NCBI RefSeq assembly: GCF_000295955.2
Contig: NZ_ALXE01000001.1
Span: 1 to 64,000 of the forward strand
Length of the DNA stretch: 64,000 nucleotides
Reading direction: 5' to 3'
Source of the DNA: Pantoea sp. A4
GTDB taxonomy: Bacteria; Pseudomonadota; Gammaproteobacteria; Enterobacterales; Enterobacteriaceae
Shown: positions 53,550-63,013 of the stretch, one piece after another
Position numbering within the stretch: position 1 is the stretch's first letter
Layout: each line of letters starts with the position of its first letter
The notes under the pieces: model-generated
Databases searched by the model: none
What the model saw: only the letters and a program-made list of their open reading frames with translations
What the model was told of the DNA's origin: nothing
Program-made: the position numbers and the translations under genes

Positions 53550-54167
53550 ATGTTTGAAGCCATTAATTTATCTTGTGTTCGTGATGAACGCGTCCTGTTT
53601 CACGGGCTGAGCTTCAGCGTCAACCCTGGTGATATTGTTCAGATTGAGGGGCCAAATGGCGCGGGAAAAACCTCTCTTTTGCGTTTGCTGGCCGGTCTGA
53701 GCCAGCCCGCGGAAGGTGAAATTCACTGGCAGGGTGAAGCGGTAAGACGCCAACGTGATGTCTGGCACCGGGCGTTGCTTTATCTTGGGCATCAGCCTGG
53801 GGTGAAAGGGGTACTCACGCCACTGGAAAATCTGCGCTTTTTCCATCCGAACTGCGATCAGGATTCCATCTTCGCAGCGCTGGAAAGTGTCGATCTGCTG
53901 GGTTACGAAGAGATCCCCGTCGCGCAACTTTCTGCCGGGCAGCAACGGCGTGTGGCACTCGCCCGGTTGTGGTTGACTCGCGCAACGCTATGGATTTTGG
54001 ATGAACCTTTGACCGCCATTGATAAAAGCGGCGTCGAAAAACTGATGCGCTGCTTTACCCGACATGCAGAGAATGGCGGGGCGGTGATCCTGACAACGCA
54101 CCAGGACCTGCCTGCCAGCAAGGCGCGGGTCCGACAAATCAGGCTGCAAGGAGCGGAACTGGCGTGA
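53550..54167 (+). CDS. ccmA: Haem exporter ATPase CcmA
   Basis: A 205-residue ABC ATPase that, with CcmB, drives release of holo-CcmE during cytochrome c maturation. Walker A is GPNGAGKTS (near residue 36), the signature [16 protein letters not shown] and Walker [13 protein letters not shown]. The start at 53550 ([21 protein letters not shown]) matches E. coli CcmA; the frame is open further upstream and there is no clear Shine-Dalgarno. It overlaps ccmB by 4 bp and opens the nine-gene ccm operon. Confidence 0.94.
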   Translation: MFEAINLSCVRDERVLFHGLSFSVNPGDIVQIEGPNGAGKTSLLRLLAGLSQPAEGEIHWQGEAVRRQRDVWHRALLYLGHQPGVKGVLTPLENLRFFHPNCDQDSIFAALESVDLLGYEEIPVAQLSAGQQRRVALARLWLTRATLWILDEPLTAIDKSGVEKLMRCFTRHAENGGAVILTTHQDLPASKARVRQIRLQGAELA

Positions 54168-54826
54168 TAACTGGACGCATTATTGGACGCGAGTTGCGGA
54201 TTGTCTTTCGTCGTGGCTCAGAAGTGATTAACCCGCTGTGGTTTTTCCTGATTGTGATTACGCTGTTTCCGCTGGGTATCGGGCCTGAGCCGCAACAGTT
54301 GGCGCGTATTGCCCCCGGTGTGACCTGGGTTGCGGCGCTACTGTCATCCCTTTTGGCGCTGGAACGTCTGTTCCGCGATGACTTTGTTGATGGTTCTCTG
54401 GAGCAGCTTGTGCTGCTGCCAACCCCACTGCCATTAACGGTGTTAGGGAAAGTGATTGCTCACTGGCTGGTGACCGGACTGCCGCTGATCTTGTTGTCAC
54501 CGCTGGCGGCTTTACTGCTGTCACTCGACTTCTCGAGCTGGAGCGCGATGGCCCTGACGTTGCTGTTAGGCACGCCTACGCTGAGTTTCCTGGGCGCAGT
54601 AGGCGTTGGGCTCACGGTGGGCCTGCGCCGTGGCGGCGTATTGTTGAGTTTGCTGGTATTGCCGTTGGCGATACCGGTACTGATTTTTGCCAGCGCGGCG
54701 ATGGATGCCGCCGCGCAAGGTCTGCCGATTGGCGGCTATTTGGCGATTTTAGGGGCGATGTTGGTGGGCAGCGCGACGCTGACCCCCTTTGCCACCGCAG
54801 CCGCATTACGAATAACGCTGCAGTAG
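54164..54826 (+). CDS. ccmB: Haem exporter permease CcmB
   Basis: A 220-residue inner-membrane subunit with six helices, starting at GTG and overlapping ccmA by 4 bp. The segment [20 protein letters not shown], the loop [18 protein letters not shown] and the helix [20 protein letters not shown] are nearly the same as in E. coli CcmB. It forms the CcmAB complex with CcmC and CcmD. Confidence 0.95.
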   Translation: MITGRIIGRELRIVFRRGSEVINPLWFFLIVITLFPLGIGPEPQQLARIAPGVTWVAALLSSLLALERLFRDDFVDGSLEQLVLLPTPLPLTVLGKVIAHWLVTGLPLILLSPLAALLLSLDFSSWSAMALTLLLGTPTLSFLGAVGVGLTVGLRRGGVLLSLLVLPLAIPVLIFASAAMDAAAQGLPIGGYLAILGAMLVGSATLTPFATAAALRITLQ

Positions 54827-54865
54827 TAGCGTGCTAACGATTTATTACTTTGTGAGCAAAAGAAC

Positions 54866-55603
54866 ATGTGGAAATGGTTGCACCAACTGGCTAAACCGGA
54901 GCGGTTATACCGCTTATGTGGGCGGTTAATACCGTGGTTTGCCATCCTGGGCGTTGCAAGCCTGTTGCTGGGATGGATCTGGGGCTTTGGTTTCGCGCCA
55001 GCCGACTATCAGCAAGGGCAGAGCTATCGCATCATGTACATTCATGTTCCGGCGGCGATGTGGTCAATGGGCGTCTACGGATCAATGGCTATTGCCGCTT
55101 TCATCGGTCTGGTCTGGCAGATGAAGACCGCCGATCTGGTGTCGATGGCGATGGCCCCGATTGGCGCGGTGTTTACCTTTATTGCGCTGGTCACCGGCTC
55201 GGCCTGGGGTAAACCGATGTGGGGAACCTGGTGGATCTGGGATGCACGGCTGACCTCAGAACTGGTGCTGCTGTTCCTCTATATGGGTGTCATTGGCCTG
55301 TATCACGCGTTTGATGACCGCCGCACGGCGGGTCGCGCAGCGGGGATTTTGATTCTGGTGGGTGTCGTCAATCTGCCAATCATTCACTTCTCGGTTCAGT
55401 GGTGGAACACGCTACATCAGGGCTCTTCGGGCATGTTGCAACAGGATATCGACCCGTCAATGCGTACTCCGCTACGTTGGTCCATTCTCGGTTATCTGCT
55501 GGTCTTCATCACCCTGACGCTGATGCGCATGCGCAACCTGCTGTTGTTTACCGAGCGTCAACGCCCTTGGGTGGCTGATGTCGTGAAAGAGGGGAATAAG
55601 TGA
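54866..55603 (+). CDS. ccmC: Haem delivery protein CcmC
   Basis: A 245-residue, six-helix haem-handling protein. It carries the tryptophan-rich periplasmic motif WGTWWIWDARLTSEL (near residue 115) and flanking conserved histidines in YIHVPAAMWSMG and PIIHFSVQWWN. CcmC places haem on the histidine of CcmE. It starts 39 bp after ccmB with a weak GAGCAAAAG site and ends 1 bp inside ccmD. Confidence 0.95.
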   Translation: MWKWLHQLAKPERLYRLCGRLIPWFAILGVASLLLGWIWGFGFAPADYQQGQSYRIMYIHVPAAMWSMGVYGSMAIAAFIGLVWQMKTADLVSMAMAPIGAVFTFIALVTGSAWGKPMWGTWWIWDARLTSELVLLFLYMGVIGLYHAFDDRRTAGRAAGILILVGVVNLPIIHFSVQWWNTLHQGSSGMLQQDIDPSMRTPLRWSILGYLLVFITLTLMRMRNLLLFTERQRPWVADVVKEGNK

Positions 55604-55836
55604 TGACGCCCGCTTTTGCTTCCTGGCATGATTTCTTCGCTATGGGCGGTTATGCGTTTTACGTATGGCTGGCCGTGATTCTGACGTTAATTCCGTTATC
55701 CGCTTTAGTTCTGCACACCCTGGTGCAGCGTCGCCGTTTGCTGGCCCAAATTCGCCAGCGTCAGTCCAGGGAGCGTCGCATTCGTGCGGCAAAATCCAAA
55801 AAAGCCGCCAGTGAAGCGGCAGGAGATCCAATGTGA
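55603..55836 (+). CDS. ccmD: CcmD, small subunit of the haem exporter
   Basis: A 77-residue single-helix protein ([20 protein letters not shown], about residues 15-34) with a very basic cytoplasmic tail ([20 protein letters not shown]). It stabilises the CcmABC-CcmE complex. The ATG at 55603 shares one base with the ccmC stop (TGATG); an in-frame GTG at 55600 is possible. The 3' end overlaps ccmE by 4 bp. Confidence 0.92.
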   Translation: MTPAFASWHDFFAMGGYAFYVWLAVILTLIPLSALVLHTLVQRRRLLAQIRQRQSRERRIRAAKSKKAASEAAGDPM

Positions 55837-56318
55837 ACACCCGTCGTCGCAACCGCCTTACGGTTATCGTGGCGTTGTTGGTGGGACTCGGCATTGCAAC
55901 ATCACTGGTGATGTATGCGCTGCGTTCCAACATCGACCTTTTTTATACGCCCAGTGAAATTTTATATGGCAAAGGTGAGCAGCACCAAAAACCGGAGCCG
56001 GGCCAGCGCCTGCGCGTCGGTGGCATGGTGATGCCGGGTAGCGTGAAGCGCGATCCCAACACCCTTGCCGTCAGCTTCAAGCTCTATGACGGCAACGGCA
56101 TTATCAGCGTCAGCTATGTCGGTATCCTGCCGGACCTGTTCCGTGAAGGGCAGGGCATTGTGGCACAGGGCGTGCTCGAACCAGGCAACCTGGTGAATGC
56201 CAAAGAAGTCCTGGCTAAGCATGATGAAAATTACACACCGCCGGAAATCAAGAACGCGATGAAAGTGAACCCTAACGAGCCACAGGATGGCTATCACCCG
56301 GCGGGGTCGCAGTCATGA
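55833..56318 (+). CDS. ccmE: Periplasmic haem chaperone CcmE
   Basis: A 161-residue membrane-anchored haem chaperone. One N-terminal helix ([20 protein letters not shown]) precedes an OB-fold domain, and the covalent haem-binding motif [12 protein letters not shown] (His near 130) is intact. The start is a GTG overlapping ccmD, with AGGAG 8 bases upstream. The ATGA overlap at its end couples it to ccmF. Confidence 0.95.
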   Translation: MNTRRRNRLTVIVALLVGLGIATSLVMYALRSNIDLFYTPSEILYGKGEQHQKPEPGQRLRVGGMVMPGSVKRDPNTLAVSFKLYDGNGIISVSYVGILPDLFREGQGIVAQGVLEPGNLVNAKEVLAKHDENYTPPEIKNAMKVNPNEPQDGYHPAGSQS

Positions 56319-58270
56319 TCCCGGAAATTGGTAGCTTCTTACTCTGTCTGGCACTGGCACTCTCTCTGTTGCTGAGTATCTACCCACTTTGGGGTGCCGC
56401 GCGTCAGGATGGCCGTATGATGGCACTGGCGCGGCCACTGGCGTGGGCGATGTGGGGCTGTATCGCCGCTGCGTTTGCGGTGCTGGTGCATGCTTTTATT
56501 GTGAATGATTTTTCGGTGGCGTATGTCGCCACCAACTCCAACACCCTGCTGCCAATCTATTACCGCATTGCGGCGACCTGGGGCGCGCATGAAGGTTCTC
56601 TGCTGCTGTGGCTGTTACTGCTCAGCACCTGGACCGTGGCGGTAGCGATTTTCAGCCGTGGAATGCCGCAGGATGCGCTGGCGCGCGTGCTGGCGGTAAT
56701 GGGGATGATCAACCTCGGCTTCCTGTTGTTCATCACCCTGACATCGAATCCGTTTACCCGCGCGTTACCCGATTTCCCGATTGATGGTAGCGATCTCAAC
56801 CCGATGTTGCAGGACATCGGCCTGATCTTCCATCCACCGATTCTGTACATGGGGTATGTCGGTTTCTCCGTGGCCTTTGCTTTTGCCATCGCGTCACTGA
56901 TGACCGGCCGTCTGGATACGGCATGGGCACGCTGGTCGCGTCCGTGGACCACCGCCGCCTGGGTGTTTCTCACCGTGGGGATCGTGCTGGGTTCAGCCTG
57001 GGCCTACTATGAACTGGGATGGGGCGGTTGGTGGTTCTGGGACCCGGTAGAGAATGCTTCGTTTATGCCTTGGTTGGCGGGTACAGCCTTGATCCACTCA
57101 CTGGCGGTAACCGAAAAGCGTGGCACCTTTAAATCCTGGACGGTGCTGCTGGCCATCACTGCCTTCTCCCTCAGCCTGCTTGGGACATTCCTGGTACGTT
57201 CCGGGGTATTGGTTTCCGTCCACTCATTTGCTTCCGATCCGGCGCGCGGGATGTTTATCCTCGCCTTCCTGGTGATTGTTATCGGTAGCTCGCTGCTGCT
57301 GTATGCCATCAAAGGCGGCAAAGTCCGTAGCCGGGTACAGAATGAAACCTGGTCACGTGAAACCTTCCTGCTGGGCAACAACGTTCTGCTGATCGCCGCG
57401 ATGTTAGTGGTATTGCTGGGTACGCTGCTGCCGCTGGTACACAAAGAGCTGGGGCTGGGCAGTATCTCGATTGGCGAACCGTTCTTTAACACCATGTTTA
57501 GCTGGATCATGGCCCCGTTTGCGCTGCTGCTCGGTATTGGGCCGCTGGTGCGCTGGCGTCGTGATGAGCCGCAAAAGCTGTATAAGCGCCTGGCACTGGC
57601 GCTGGTGGTGACCTTAGCGGGTTCCATTTTGCTGCCCTGGCTGTTGCAGGATCGCATTGCGGCCATGGCGGTGGTCGGGCTGTTGATGTCCATCTGGATC
57701 ATTGTCCTGACTCTGATGGAGCTGCACGAACGTGCTACCCATCGCCACGGTTTCTGGCAGGGCTTGCGCCATCTGTCACGCAGCCACTGGGGCATGGTGC
57801 TGGGACATTTAGGCGTTGGCGTCACGGTGATTGGCATCGCTTTCAGTACCCAGTACAGCGTAGAGCGCGATGTGCGCATGAAAGCGGGCGACAGCGTCGA
57901 TATCCAGAACTATCACTTTGTGTTCCGTGGCGTGCAAAATCTGCAAGGCCCGAACTACAGCGGTGGCAGTGGCATTATTGATGTCACGCGTGATGGCAAG
58001 CAGGAAGCGGTGCTTCAGGCTGAAAAACGCTTCTACACCGCGACACGCACCATGATGACGGAAGCGGCAATCAGCGGCAGCGTCACCCGCGATCTTTACG
58101 CGGCGCTGGGTGAAGAGTTGGGCGATGGCTCGTGGGCCGTGCGCATTTATTACAAGCCGTTTGTCCGCTGGATCTGGTTTGGCGGTCTGTTTATGGCTGT
58201 AGGCGGTATTTTCTGCCTGTTCGATCCCCGTTATCGCGCCCGTAAAAAAGGGCAACAGGAGCTGGCATGA
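56315..58270 (+). CDS. ccmF: Cytochrome c haem lyase subunit CcmF
   Basis: A 651-residue protein with about 15 helices, the core of the CcmFHI haem lyase that attaches haem to apocytochrome c in the periplasm. The tryptophan-rich motif [19 protein letters not shown] (near residue 232) and the conserved histidines in [23 protein letters not shown] and [12 protein letters not shown] are present. Overlaps by 4 bp at both ends (ccmE and ccmG) show a compact operon. Confidence 0.96.
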   Translation: MIPEIGSFLLCLALALSLLLSIYPLWGAARQDGRMMALARPLAWAMWGCIAAAFAVLVHAFIVNDFSVAYVATNSNTLLPIYYRIAATWGAHEGSLLLWLLLLSTWTVAVAIFSRGMPQDALARVLAVMGMINLGFLLFITLTSNPFTRALPDFPIDGSDLNPMLQDIGLIFHPPILYMGYVGFSVAFAFAIASLMTGRLDTAWARWSRPWTTAAWVFLTVGIVLGSAWAYYELGWGGWWFWDPVENASFMPWLAGTALIHSLAVTEKRGTFKSWTVLLAITAFSLSLLGTFLVRSGVLVSVHSFASDPARGMFILAFLVIVIGSSLLLYAIKGGKVRSRVQNETWSRETFLLGNNVLLIAAMLVVLLGTLLPLVHKELGLGSISIGEPFFNTMFSWIMAPFALLLGIGPLVRWRRDEPQKLYKRLALALVVTLAGSILLPWLLQDRIAAMAVVGLLMSIWIIVLTLMELHERATHRHGFWQGLRHLSRSHWGMVLGHLGVGVTVIGIAFSTQYSVERDVRMKAGDSVDIQNYHFVFRGVQNLQGPNYSGGSGIIDVTRDGKQEAVLQAEKRFYTATRTMMTEAAISGSVTRDLYAALGEELGDGSWAVRIYYKPFVRWIWFGGLFMAVGGIFCLFDPRYRARKKGQQELA

Positions 58271-58824
58271 ACAAAAAAATCCTTTTTATTCCGCTGGTGC
58301 TGTTCCTGCTGCTGGCAGCGGCGCTGCTGTGGCAGCTGCAACGCAATGCCGGTGGTGACGATCCCACGCTGCTGGAGTCGGCGATGATCGGCAAACCGGT
58401 GCCGGTGTTTAAGCTCGAATCGCTGTTCCAGCCGGGCAAAATCTATGACCAGAAAGCGCTGGTAGACGGTAAGCCGATCCTGCTGAACGTCTGGGCCACC
58501 TGGTGCCCAACCTGTCGTGCAGAGCACCAGTATCTCAATACGCTGGCAGAGCAGGGCGTGCGCGTGGTGGGTCTCAACTATAAAGATGACCGTACCAAAG
58601 CGGTGAACTGGCTCAATAGCCTCGGCAATCCTTACGCCCTGAGCCTGTACGATGGCAATGGCATGTTAGGGCTGGATCTGGGCGTGTATGGCGCGCCGGA
58701 AACTTTCCTGATCGACGGTAAAGGCATTATCCGCTATCGCCATGCGGGCGATATGAACGCTCAGGTGTGGGAGAAAGAGGTGAAGCCGCTGTGGCAGAAA
58801 TACAGCCAGGAGGCCGGAGCGTGA
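58267..58824 (+). CDS. ccmG: Thiol:disulfide oxidoreductase CcmG (DsbE)
   Basis: A 185-residue membrane-anchored thioredoxin-like protein that keeps apocytochrome CXXCH cysteines reduced, with electrons from DsbD. Active-site motif WATWCPTCRAEHQ near residue 80 and the cis-proline region GVYGAPETFLIDG. The N-terminal anchor is ILFIPLVLFLLLAAALLW. The 3' end overlaps the GTG start of ccmH by 4 bp. Confidence 0.95.
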   Translation: MNKKILFIPLVLFLLLAAALLWQLQRNAGGDDPTLLESAMIGKPVPVFKLESLFQPGKIYDQKALVDGKPILLNVWATWCPTCRAEHQYLNTLAEQGVRVVGLNYKDDRTKAVNWLNSLGNPYALSLYDGNGMLGLDLGVYGAPETFLIDGKGIIRYRHAGDMNAQVWEKEVKPLWQKYSQEAGA

Positions 58825-59279
58825 AACGCCTGATCCTACTGCTGTGCGGCCTGCTGTTCAGCGCTTCGCTGTGGGCGGCCATCGATACCTATCAATTTGA
58901 CTCCCTGGCGCAGGAGCAAGAGTACCGCGACATCACTGCCTCGTTGCGCTGCCCCAAATGTCAAAACAACAGCATCGCCGACTCCGGGGCGATGATTGCC
59001 GCCGATATGCGGCTGAAAGTGTATGAACTGATGAAGCAGGGCCAAAGCCGTCAGCAAATCGTCAACTATATGGTGGCTCGCTACGGTAACTTCGTGACCT
59101 ACAACCCGCCGGTAGAGCCATCGACCCTGATTTTGTGGGTTGGACCGGCGCTGTTTGTGGTACTGGGTGGTTTGGTGATTATCCTGCGCGGCCGTCAGCG
59201 AAAAACCAGCTCTGAGCTGGATAGCGCTGACCAAAATCGCCTCGCAGCGCTTCTGAAAAGTGATGAGAAAACGCAATGA
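58821..59279 (+). CDS. ccmH: CcmH, short form of the cytochrome c maturation thiol protein
   Basis: A 152-residue periplasmic-facing protein with a signal/anchor (RLILLLCGLLFSASLWAA), redox motif LRCPKCQNNS and a C-terminal membrane helix (LILWVGPALFVVLGGLVIIL). In E. coli CcmH is a fusion with the CcmI part; here the two are separate genes overlapping by 4 bp. The GTG at 58821, which overlaps ccmG, was chosen over the open extension inside ccmG. Confidence 0.93.
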   Translation: MKRLILLLCGLLFSASLWAAIDTYQFDSLAQEQEYRDITASLRCPKCQNNSIADSGAMIAADMRLKVYELMKQGQSRQQIVNYMVARYGNFVTYNPPVEPSTLILWVGPALFVVLGGLVIILRGRQRKTSSELDSADQNRLAALLKSDEKTQ

Positions 59280-60487
59280 GTGCATTCTGGATTACCCTTT
59301 TGCTGCTGTTAGTGGCGGCGAGCACGCTATTTCTGGCAGCAGGTTGGCGGCAGCGCAACGCCACCGATGGCGACCGCGATCGTCTGAATAAAAACTTTTA
59401 TCAGCAGCGTTTAATTGAGCTGGAGCAGGATGAAGCGCAGGGCAAAGTGTCAGAACGCCCGGAGATGGTGCAGGAGCTGCAACAAACGCTGTTGACCGAT
59501 ATTCCTTCAAGCGCAGCCATGCAGGCGCACAACAGTAGCCGCTGGGTGCTGTTGCCTGGCGTGCTGATACTGGTGCTGGTTTCCTGTGGCATGTACCTGA
59601 AAACCGGCGGTCTGGCCCAGGTCTCTTCCTGGTTCCAGGTAAAGGCTGAATATCCTCAGCTGCGTGCTCAGTTGATGGATCCGCACGGTCGCCCATTAAC
59701 TATGGATGAGCTGGGCCGACTGGAGCTGGGCCTGCGCAGCCAGTTGCAGGAGCAACCCAACGATCTCAACGGCTGGGCAATGTTGGGCCGTCTCGGCATG
59801 GTCTTGAACAATGCGACAACGGCGCGTCTGGCCTTCCAGCACGCTTTGCAGTTGGCACCAGAAAATCTGGAATTGCAGCAGGACTACGCTGAAGTCCTGG
59901 CAAGATCGAGCGATCCTCAGGATAACCGTCAGGCAGAACTGCTGTTGAACGACCTGCGTAAGCAGCAGCCACAGAATCTGCGCGTGCTGGGGCTATTTGC
60001 ATTTAATGCTTTCCAACTGCAAAAATATGACAGCGCCATTTCGACCTGGCAAACTATGCTACCGTTATTACCTGCGGGAGATCAGCGAATTACGATGGTT
60101 GAGCGCAGTATTGAGCAAGCAAAAACCAATGCCGGACAGCAAAATAGCGGCTTAGCAGTAAAAGTTGCGCTGGCAGCACAGGCAGAAAAAATGTTGCCGC
60201 CTGGCGGAGTGATGTATATTTCTGTGACTGACGGTGTTTCGCCGGTTCCGGTGGCTGTTAAGCGTTTACCGCTCAGCCATTTCCCGTTATCGCTCACGCT
60301 GGATGACAGCAATGCTATGATGCCAAGTCGCCTGCTTTCGGCACAGCATCAGGTGCAGGTCCGGGTGCGTATCTCACGTGATGGCACAGCCAACCCTCAA
60401 CCGGGTGATTGGTTTGGCCTGAGCGCGGTTACCCCGTGGGATGGTCACCAGTCATTGACTGTGGAGATCAACCAGCAGCAGCCCTGA
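59276..60487 (+). CDS. ccmI: CcmI, TPR apocytochrome chaperone
   Basis: A 403-residue protein corresponding to the C-terminal part of E. coli CcmH. Two N-terminal membrane helices (about residues 3-22 and 95-115) flank a Leu-zipper-like cytoplasmic loop, and a periplasmic TPR domain follows (LGLRSQLQEQPNDLNGWAML, GRLGMVLNNATTARLAFQHA). It holds the C-terminus of apocytochrome c for the CcmF/H lyase. Last gene of the ccm operon; mlaA follows after 33 bp without an obvious terminator. Confidence 0.92.
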   Translation: MSAFWITLLLLLVAASTLFLAAGWRQRNATDGDRDRLNKNFYQQRLIELEQDEAQGKVSERPEMVQELQQTLLTDIPSSAAMQAHNSSRWVLLPGVLILVLVSCGMYLKTGGLAQVSSWFQVKAEYPQLRAQLMDPHGRPLTMDELGRLELGLRSQLQEQPNDLNGWAMLGRLGMVLNNATTARLAFQHALQLAPENLELQQDYAEVLARSSDPQDNRQAELLLNDLRKQQPQNLRVLGLFAFNAFQLQKYDSAISTWQTMLPLLPAGDQRITMVERSIEQAKTNAGQQNSGLAVKVALAAQAEKMLPPGGVMYISVTDGVSPVPVAVKRLPLSHFPLSLTLDDSNAMMPSRLLSAQHQVQVRVRISRDGTANPQPGDWFGLSAVTPWDGHQSLTVEINQQQP

Positions 60488-60520
60488 GCGAAACACTATT
60501 AACCGTACAGGGAGATGAGA

Positions 60521-61288
60521 ATGGTTTTCCGCCTGACCAGTTTGGTTGTGGCCAGTGTACTTCTGGTGGGATGTGCCGGTTCAAAGCCTTCTGATAGCGA
60601 AGCTTCGCAGCAGCGTAGCGATCCGCTTGAAGGCTTTAACCGCGCGATGTTTAACTTCAACTACAACGTGATGGACCCGTATGTGGTGCGTCCCGTTGCG
60701 GTTGCATGGCGTGATTATGTGCCCGTACCGGCACGTTCAGGACTGAGCAATTTCCTCGGTAACCTGGATGAGCCTGCTGACATGGTGAATGCTTTCCTGG
60801 TTGGGGAACCGCGCCAGGCGATGATTCACTTTACCCGCTTCTTCCTCAATACCACGCTGGGTCTGGGTGGCTTTATTGATGTAGCCGGTAAAGCGAATCC
60901 GCAGTTGGCACGGACTGAAGCACGTCGTTTCGGTAGCACCCTTGGGCACTATGATGTGGGTTATGGTCCTTATGTGCAGCTACCGGGCTATGGCAGCTTT
61001 ACCCTGCGTCAGGATGGCGGTGACTACGTCGATAATGTCTACCCGGTGTTGAGCTGGTTGACTATCTGGATGTCGGTCGGTAAGTGGACGTTGGAAGGGG
61101 TGGAAACCCGTGCGCAGTTGCTGGATTCGGATGCGATCCTGCGTCAGCAGAAAGATCCGTATGCCTTTGTGCGTAACGCTTACTTCCAGCACAATGACTT
61201 CCTCGCCAATGGCGGGCAGTTGAAGCCGGAAGTGAATCCAAACGCCGGTGCGATTCAGGATGATTTAAAAGATATCGATTCGCAGTAA
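60521..61288 (+). CDS. mlaA: Outer-membrane lipid-asymmetry lipoprotein MlaA (VacJ)
   Basis: A 255-residue lipoprotein that removes misplaced phospholipid from the outer leaflet and passes it to MlaC. The signal peptide ends with lipobox LLVGC. Conserved MlaA segments: RSDPLEGFNRAMFNFNYNVM, NFLGNLDEPADMVNAFL, GGFIDVAGKANPQLARTEAR with RFGSTLGHYDVGYGPYVQLP. Two nearby ATGs exist (60515 and 60521); the second has GGGAGA at proper spacing and is used. Outer membrane, with OmpC/OmpF partners by homology. Confidence 0.95.
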   Translation: MVFRLTSLVVASVLLVGCAGSKPSDSEASQQRSDPLEGFNRAMFNFNYNVMDPYVVRPVAVAWRDYVPVPARSGLSNFLGNLDEPADMVNAFLVGEPRQAMIHFTRFFLNTTLGLGGFIDVAGKANPQLARTEARRFGSTLGHYDVGYGPYVQLPGYGSFTLRQDGGDYVDNVYPVLSWLTIWMSVGKWTLEGVETRAQLLDSDAILRQQKDPYAFVRNAYFQHNDFLANGGQLKPEVNPNAGAIQDDLKDIDSQ

Positions 61289-61304
61289 GCGACGGTGGGA
61301 AGAG

Positions 61305-61334
61305 AAAAGGCGACAGAGATGTCGCCTTTTTTTT
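61305..61334. terminator. Bidirectional terminator between mlaA and fadL
   Basis: A 10-bp stem AAAAGGCGAC / GTCGCCTTTT with a 6-nt loop and a continuing T-run, in the 50-bp space between convergent genes. Confidence 0.9.
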
Positions 61335-61338
61335 GTGC

Positions 61339-62619
61339 TTAGAATTTGTAGTTGAAGCTGGCACCGTACAGCCACGCTTTACCCACGGAGTTAAAGGTAT
61401 ACGCCCCTTCTTTCACCGTGACGTGCTGGCCATGCATGTAGGAGACACCGACATCAATCGAGGCATCTTCATTAAACGCATAAGAGGTACCGGCGCTTAA
61501 CCAGACGCGATCCTGGTCAGGAATGGAGATGGAACGTTTATCTGCCGGGACTGGGCTGTCATCAAAGGCGATACCGGTACGGAATGTCCAGTTCGCATCA
61601 TAGAAGTAGGTGGTACCCAGGGCGATGCGGTAGGCATCATGGAAGCCTTCATCCTTGTAGAACAGCGTCTGGCCGTTGTTGGTGGCTTTCAGTTCCTGGA
61701 ACTGGCTCCAGCTGGTGTAGGCCATGCTGTAGTGGACCGCCCACTTCGGTGCCACTTTATGCCAGCCGGAAATTTCCCACATCTCTGGCAGATTCAGGGT
61801 AAGTGAACCTGGAATGGTCGATCCGCCGGTGGCATAAGGTAAACCGAGGCCCGCAGCCTGATTGATTGGGTTGATATAGCTCGGGAGGTCGCTACGGTAG
61901 TTGCCGTCAAAGTCGATTTTAACTTTTGAACGGTAGCTCAGACCAAAGCGGTTATTTTTATCCACCTCGTACAGCACACCGGCATTCCAGCCATAACCCC
62001 ACGCATTACCATTCAGATGGGCAATCTGTGTATTGGCAGGGACGCCGAGAGAAGAGAGCGATTCGCCCGCATAGCGTTCAATTTTCGCTTTGGCATAGAC
62101 CGCATCAACGCCGAGGCCGAAGCTAAAGTGTTCATTCAGGCGATAGGCCGTGCTGATATTAAAGTTACCAGTCATGAGATCGGTAGTACCGCCATAAGGC
62201 CCAGCGGTATAACCGTTATTATATTCTGTCGCCAGACCATAATTAGAGGTGATTGATGCGCCTATCCACCATTGATCGTTAATCGGCTGCACATAGTGAA
62301 TATTCGGCACCCATTGGGTCGGTGCGATATTCTTAGCATCTAAGCTACGACCTGAAGGACTGGTGCCGCTGATATTCACATCGGGATCGATAAATACGGC
62401 ACCGATAGAGAATTCAGGGCGATCCATTAAGGCCATGGTCGCGGGGTTGCGGCTGGCTGAGGCGGCGGTATCGCCCATTGCGCCTTCACCGGAGTAGGCG
62501 CGGCCTAAGCCTGCGGCAGAAAATTCATTGAGCTGGAAACCGGCTGCCAGCACTTGAGAAGACATTAACGCTACAGCAGCTGCCACGGCTGATTTGATAA
62601 AAACGTTTTTTGGGGCCAT
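61339..62619 (-). CDS. fadL: Long-chain fatty-acid outer-membrane transporter FadL
   Basis: A 426-residue outer-membrane beta-barrel that admits long-chain fatty acids. The signal peptide ([20 protein letters not shown], ending QVLAA) is followed by the N-terminal plug [20 protein letters not shown] with the conserved NPA motif ([11 protein letters not shown]), and the C-terminus ends [10 protein letters not shown] with the terminal Phe for barrel assembly. The ATG at 62619 has GAGG nine bases before it; the GTG at 62625 is less likely. Two FadR-type operators lie upstream at 62693-62709 and 62717-62733. It is divergent from fadI, as in E. coli. Confidence 0.95.
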   Translation of the reverse strand: MAPKNVFIKSAVAAAVALMSSQVLAAGFQLNEFSAAGLGRAYSGEGAMGDTAASASRNPATMALMDRPEFSIGAVFIDPDVNISGTSPSGRSLDAKNIAPTQWVPNIHYVQPINDQWWIGASITSNYGLATEYNNGYTAGPYGGTTDLMTGNFNISTAYRLNEHFSFGLGVDAVYAKAKIERYAGESLSSLGVPANTQIAHLNGNAWGYGWNAGVLYEVDKNNRFGLSYRSKVKIDFDGNYRSDLPSYINPINQAAGLGLPYATGGSTIPGSLTLNLPEMWEISGWHKVAPKWAVHYSMAYTSWSQFQELKATNNGQTLFYKDEGFHDAYRIALGTTYFYDANWTFRTGIAFDDSPVPADKRSISIPDQDRVWLSAGTSYAFNEDASIDVGVSYMHGQHVTVKEGAYTFNSVGKAWLYGASFNYKF

Positions 62620-62692
62620 AACCACAACCTCACATAAATTATTATTAGACGGCGCAACAAGGAGGGCGGATTGTAGGGATCACTGATTCACC

Positions 62693-62709
62693 TACATATC
62701 AGACCAGTT
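62693..62709. promoter_or_regulatory. FadR-type operator 1 (fadL side)
   Basis: TACATATCAGACCAGTT agrees at 13 of 16 informative positions with the FadR consensus written as AACAGGTCNGACCAGTT, including the whole GACCAGTT half. Located 74 bp before the fadL start. Confidence 0.6.
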
Positions 62710-62716
62710 AGCGAAG

Positions 62717-62733
62717 TATAGGTCCGACCTGTG
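62717..62733. promoter_or_regulatory. FadR-type operator 2 (fadL side)
   Basis: TATAGGTCCGACCTGTG keeps the GGTC-N-GACC core of the FadR consensus (12 of 16 informative positions). It lies 7 bp from operator 1. Two FadR sites near fadL are also known in E. coli. Confidence 0.6.
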
Positions 62734-62958
62734 TCAATGTTGCAATGATGTTGTTTAAATATTTCTGCCGCGATCAATAAAACGCCCCCGGTTAAACGCT
62801 AAAAATTTGATCCAGGCTGCAAAACGCGATTTTCCCGATCATTTTGATCAATCAATAGTGCGGCCGCGCAGACGATCTTAATTAAATGAAAAGCGTGGTA
62901 TTTCTCGCACTTTTTTTCACGCGCCATTGGCAGTGAGGCTGCTTGTGGTTAACACTGA

Positions 62959-62975
62959 ATCAGGTCTGACCTCTT
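62959..62975. promoter_or_regulatory. FadR-type operator 3 (fadI side)
   Basis: ATCAGGTCTGACCTCTT keeps the full GGTC-N-GACC core (13 of 16 informative positions), 38 bp before the fadI start. It would repress fadI in the absence of long-chain acyl-CoA. Confidence 0.65.
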
Positions 62976-63013
62976 TGGCAATGATGCCTTAATTCCGCAA
63001 TGCAGGTGACACG

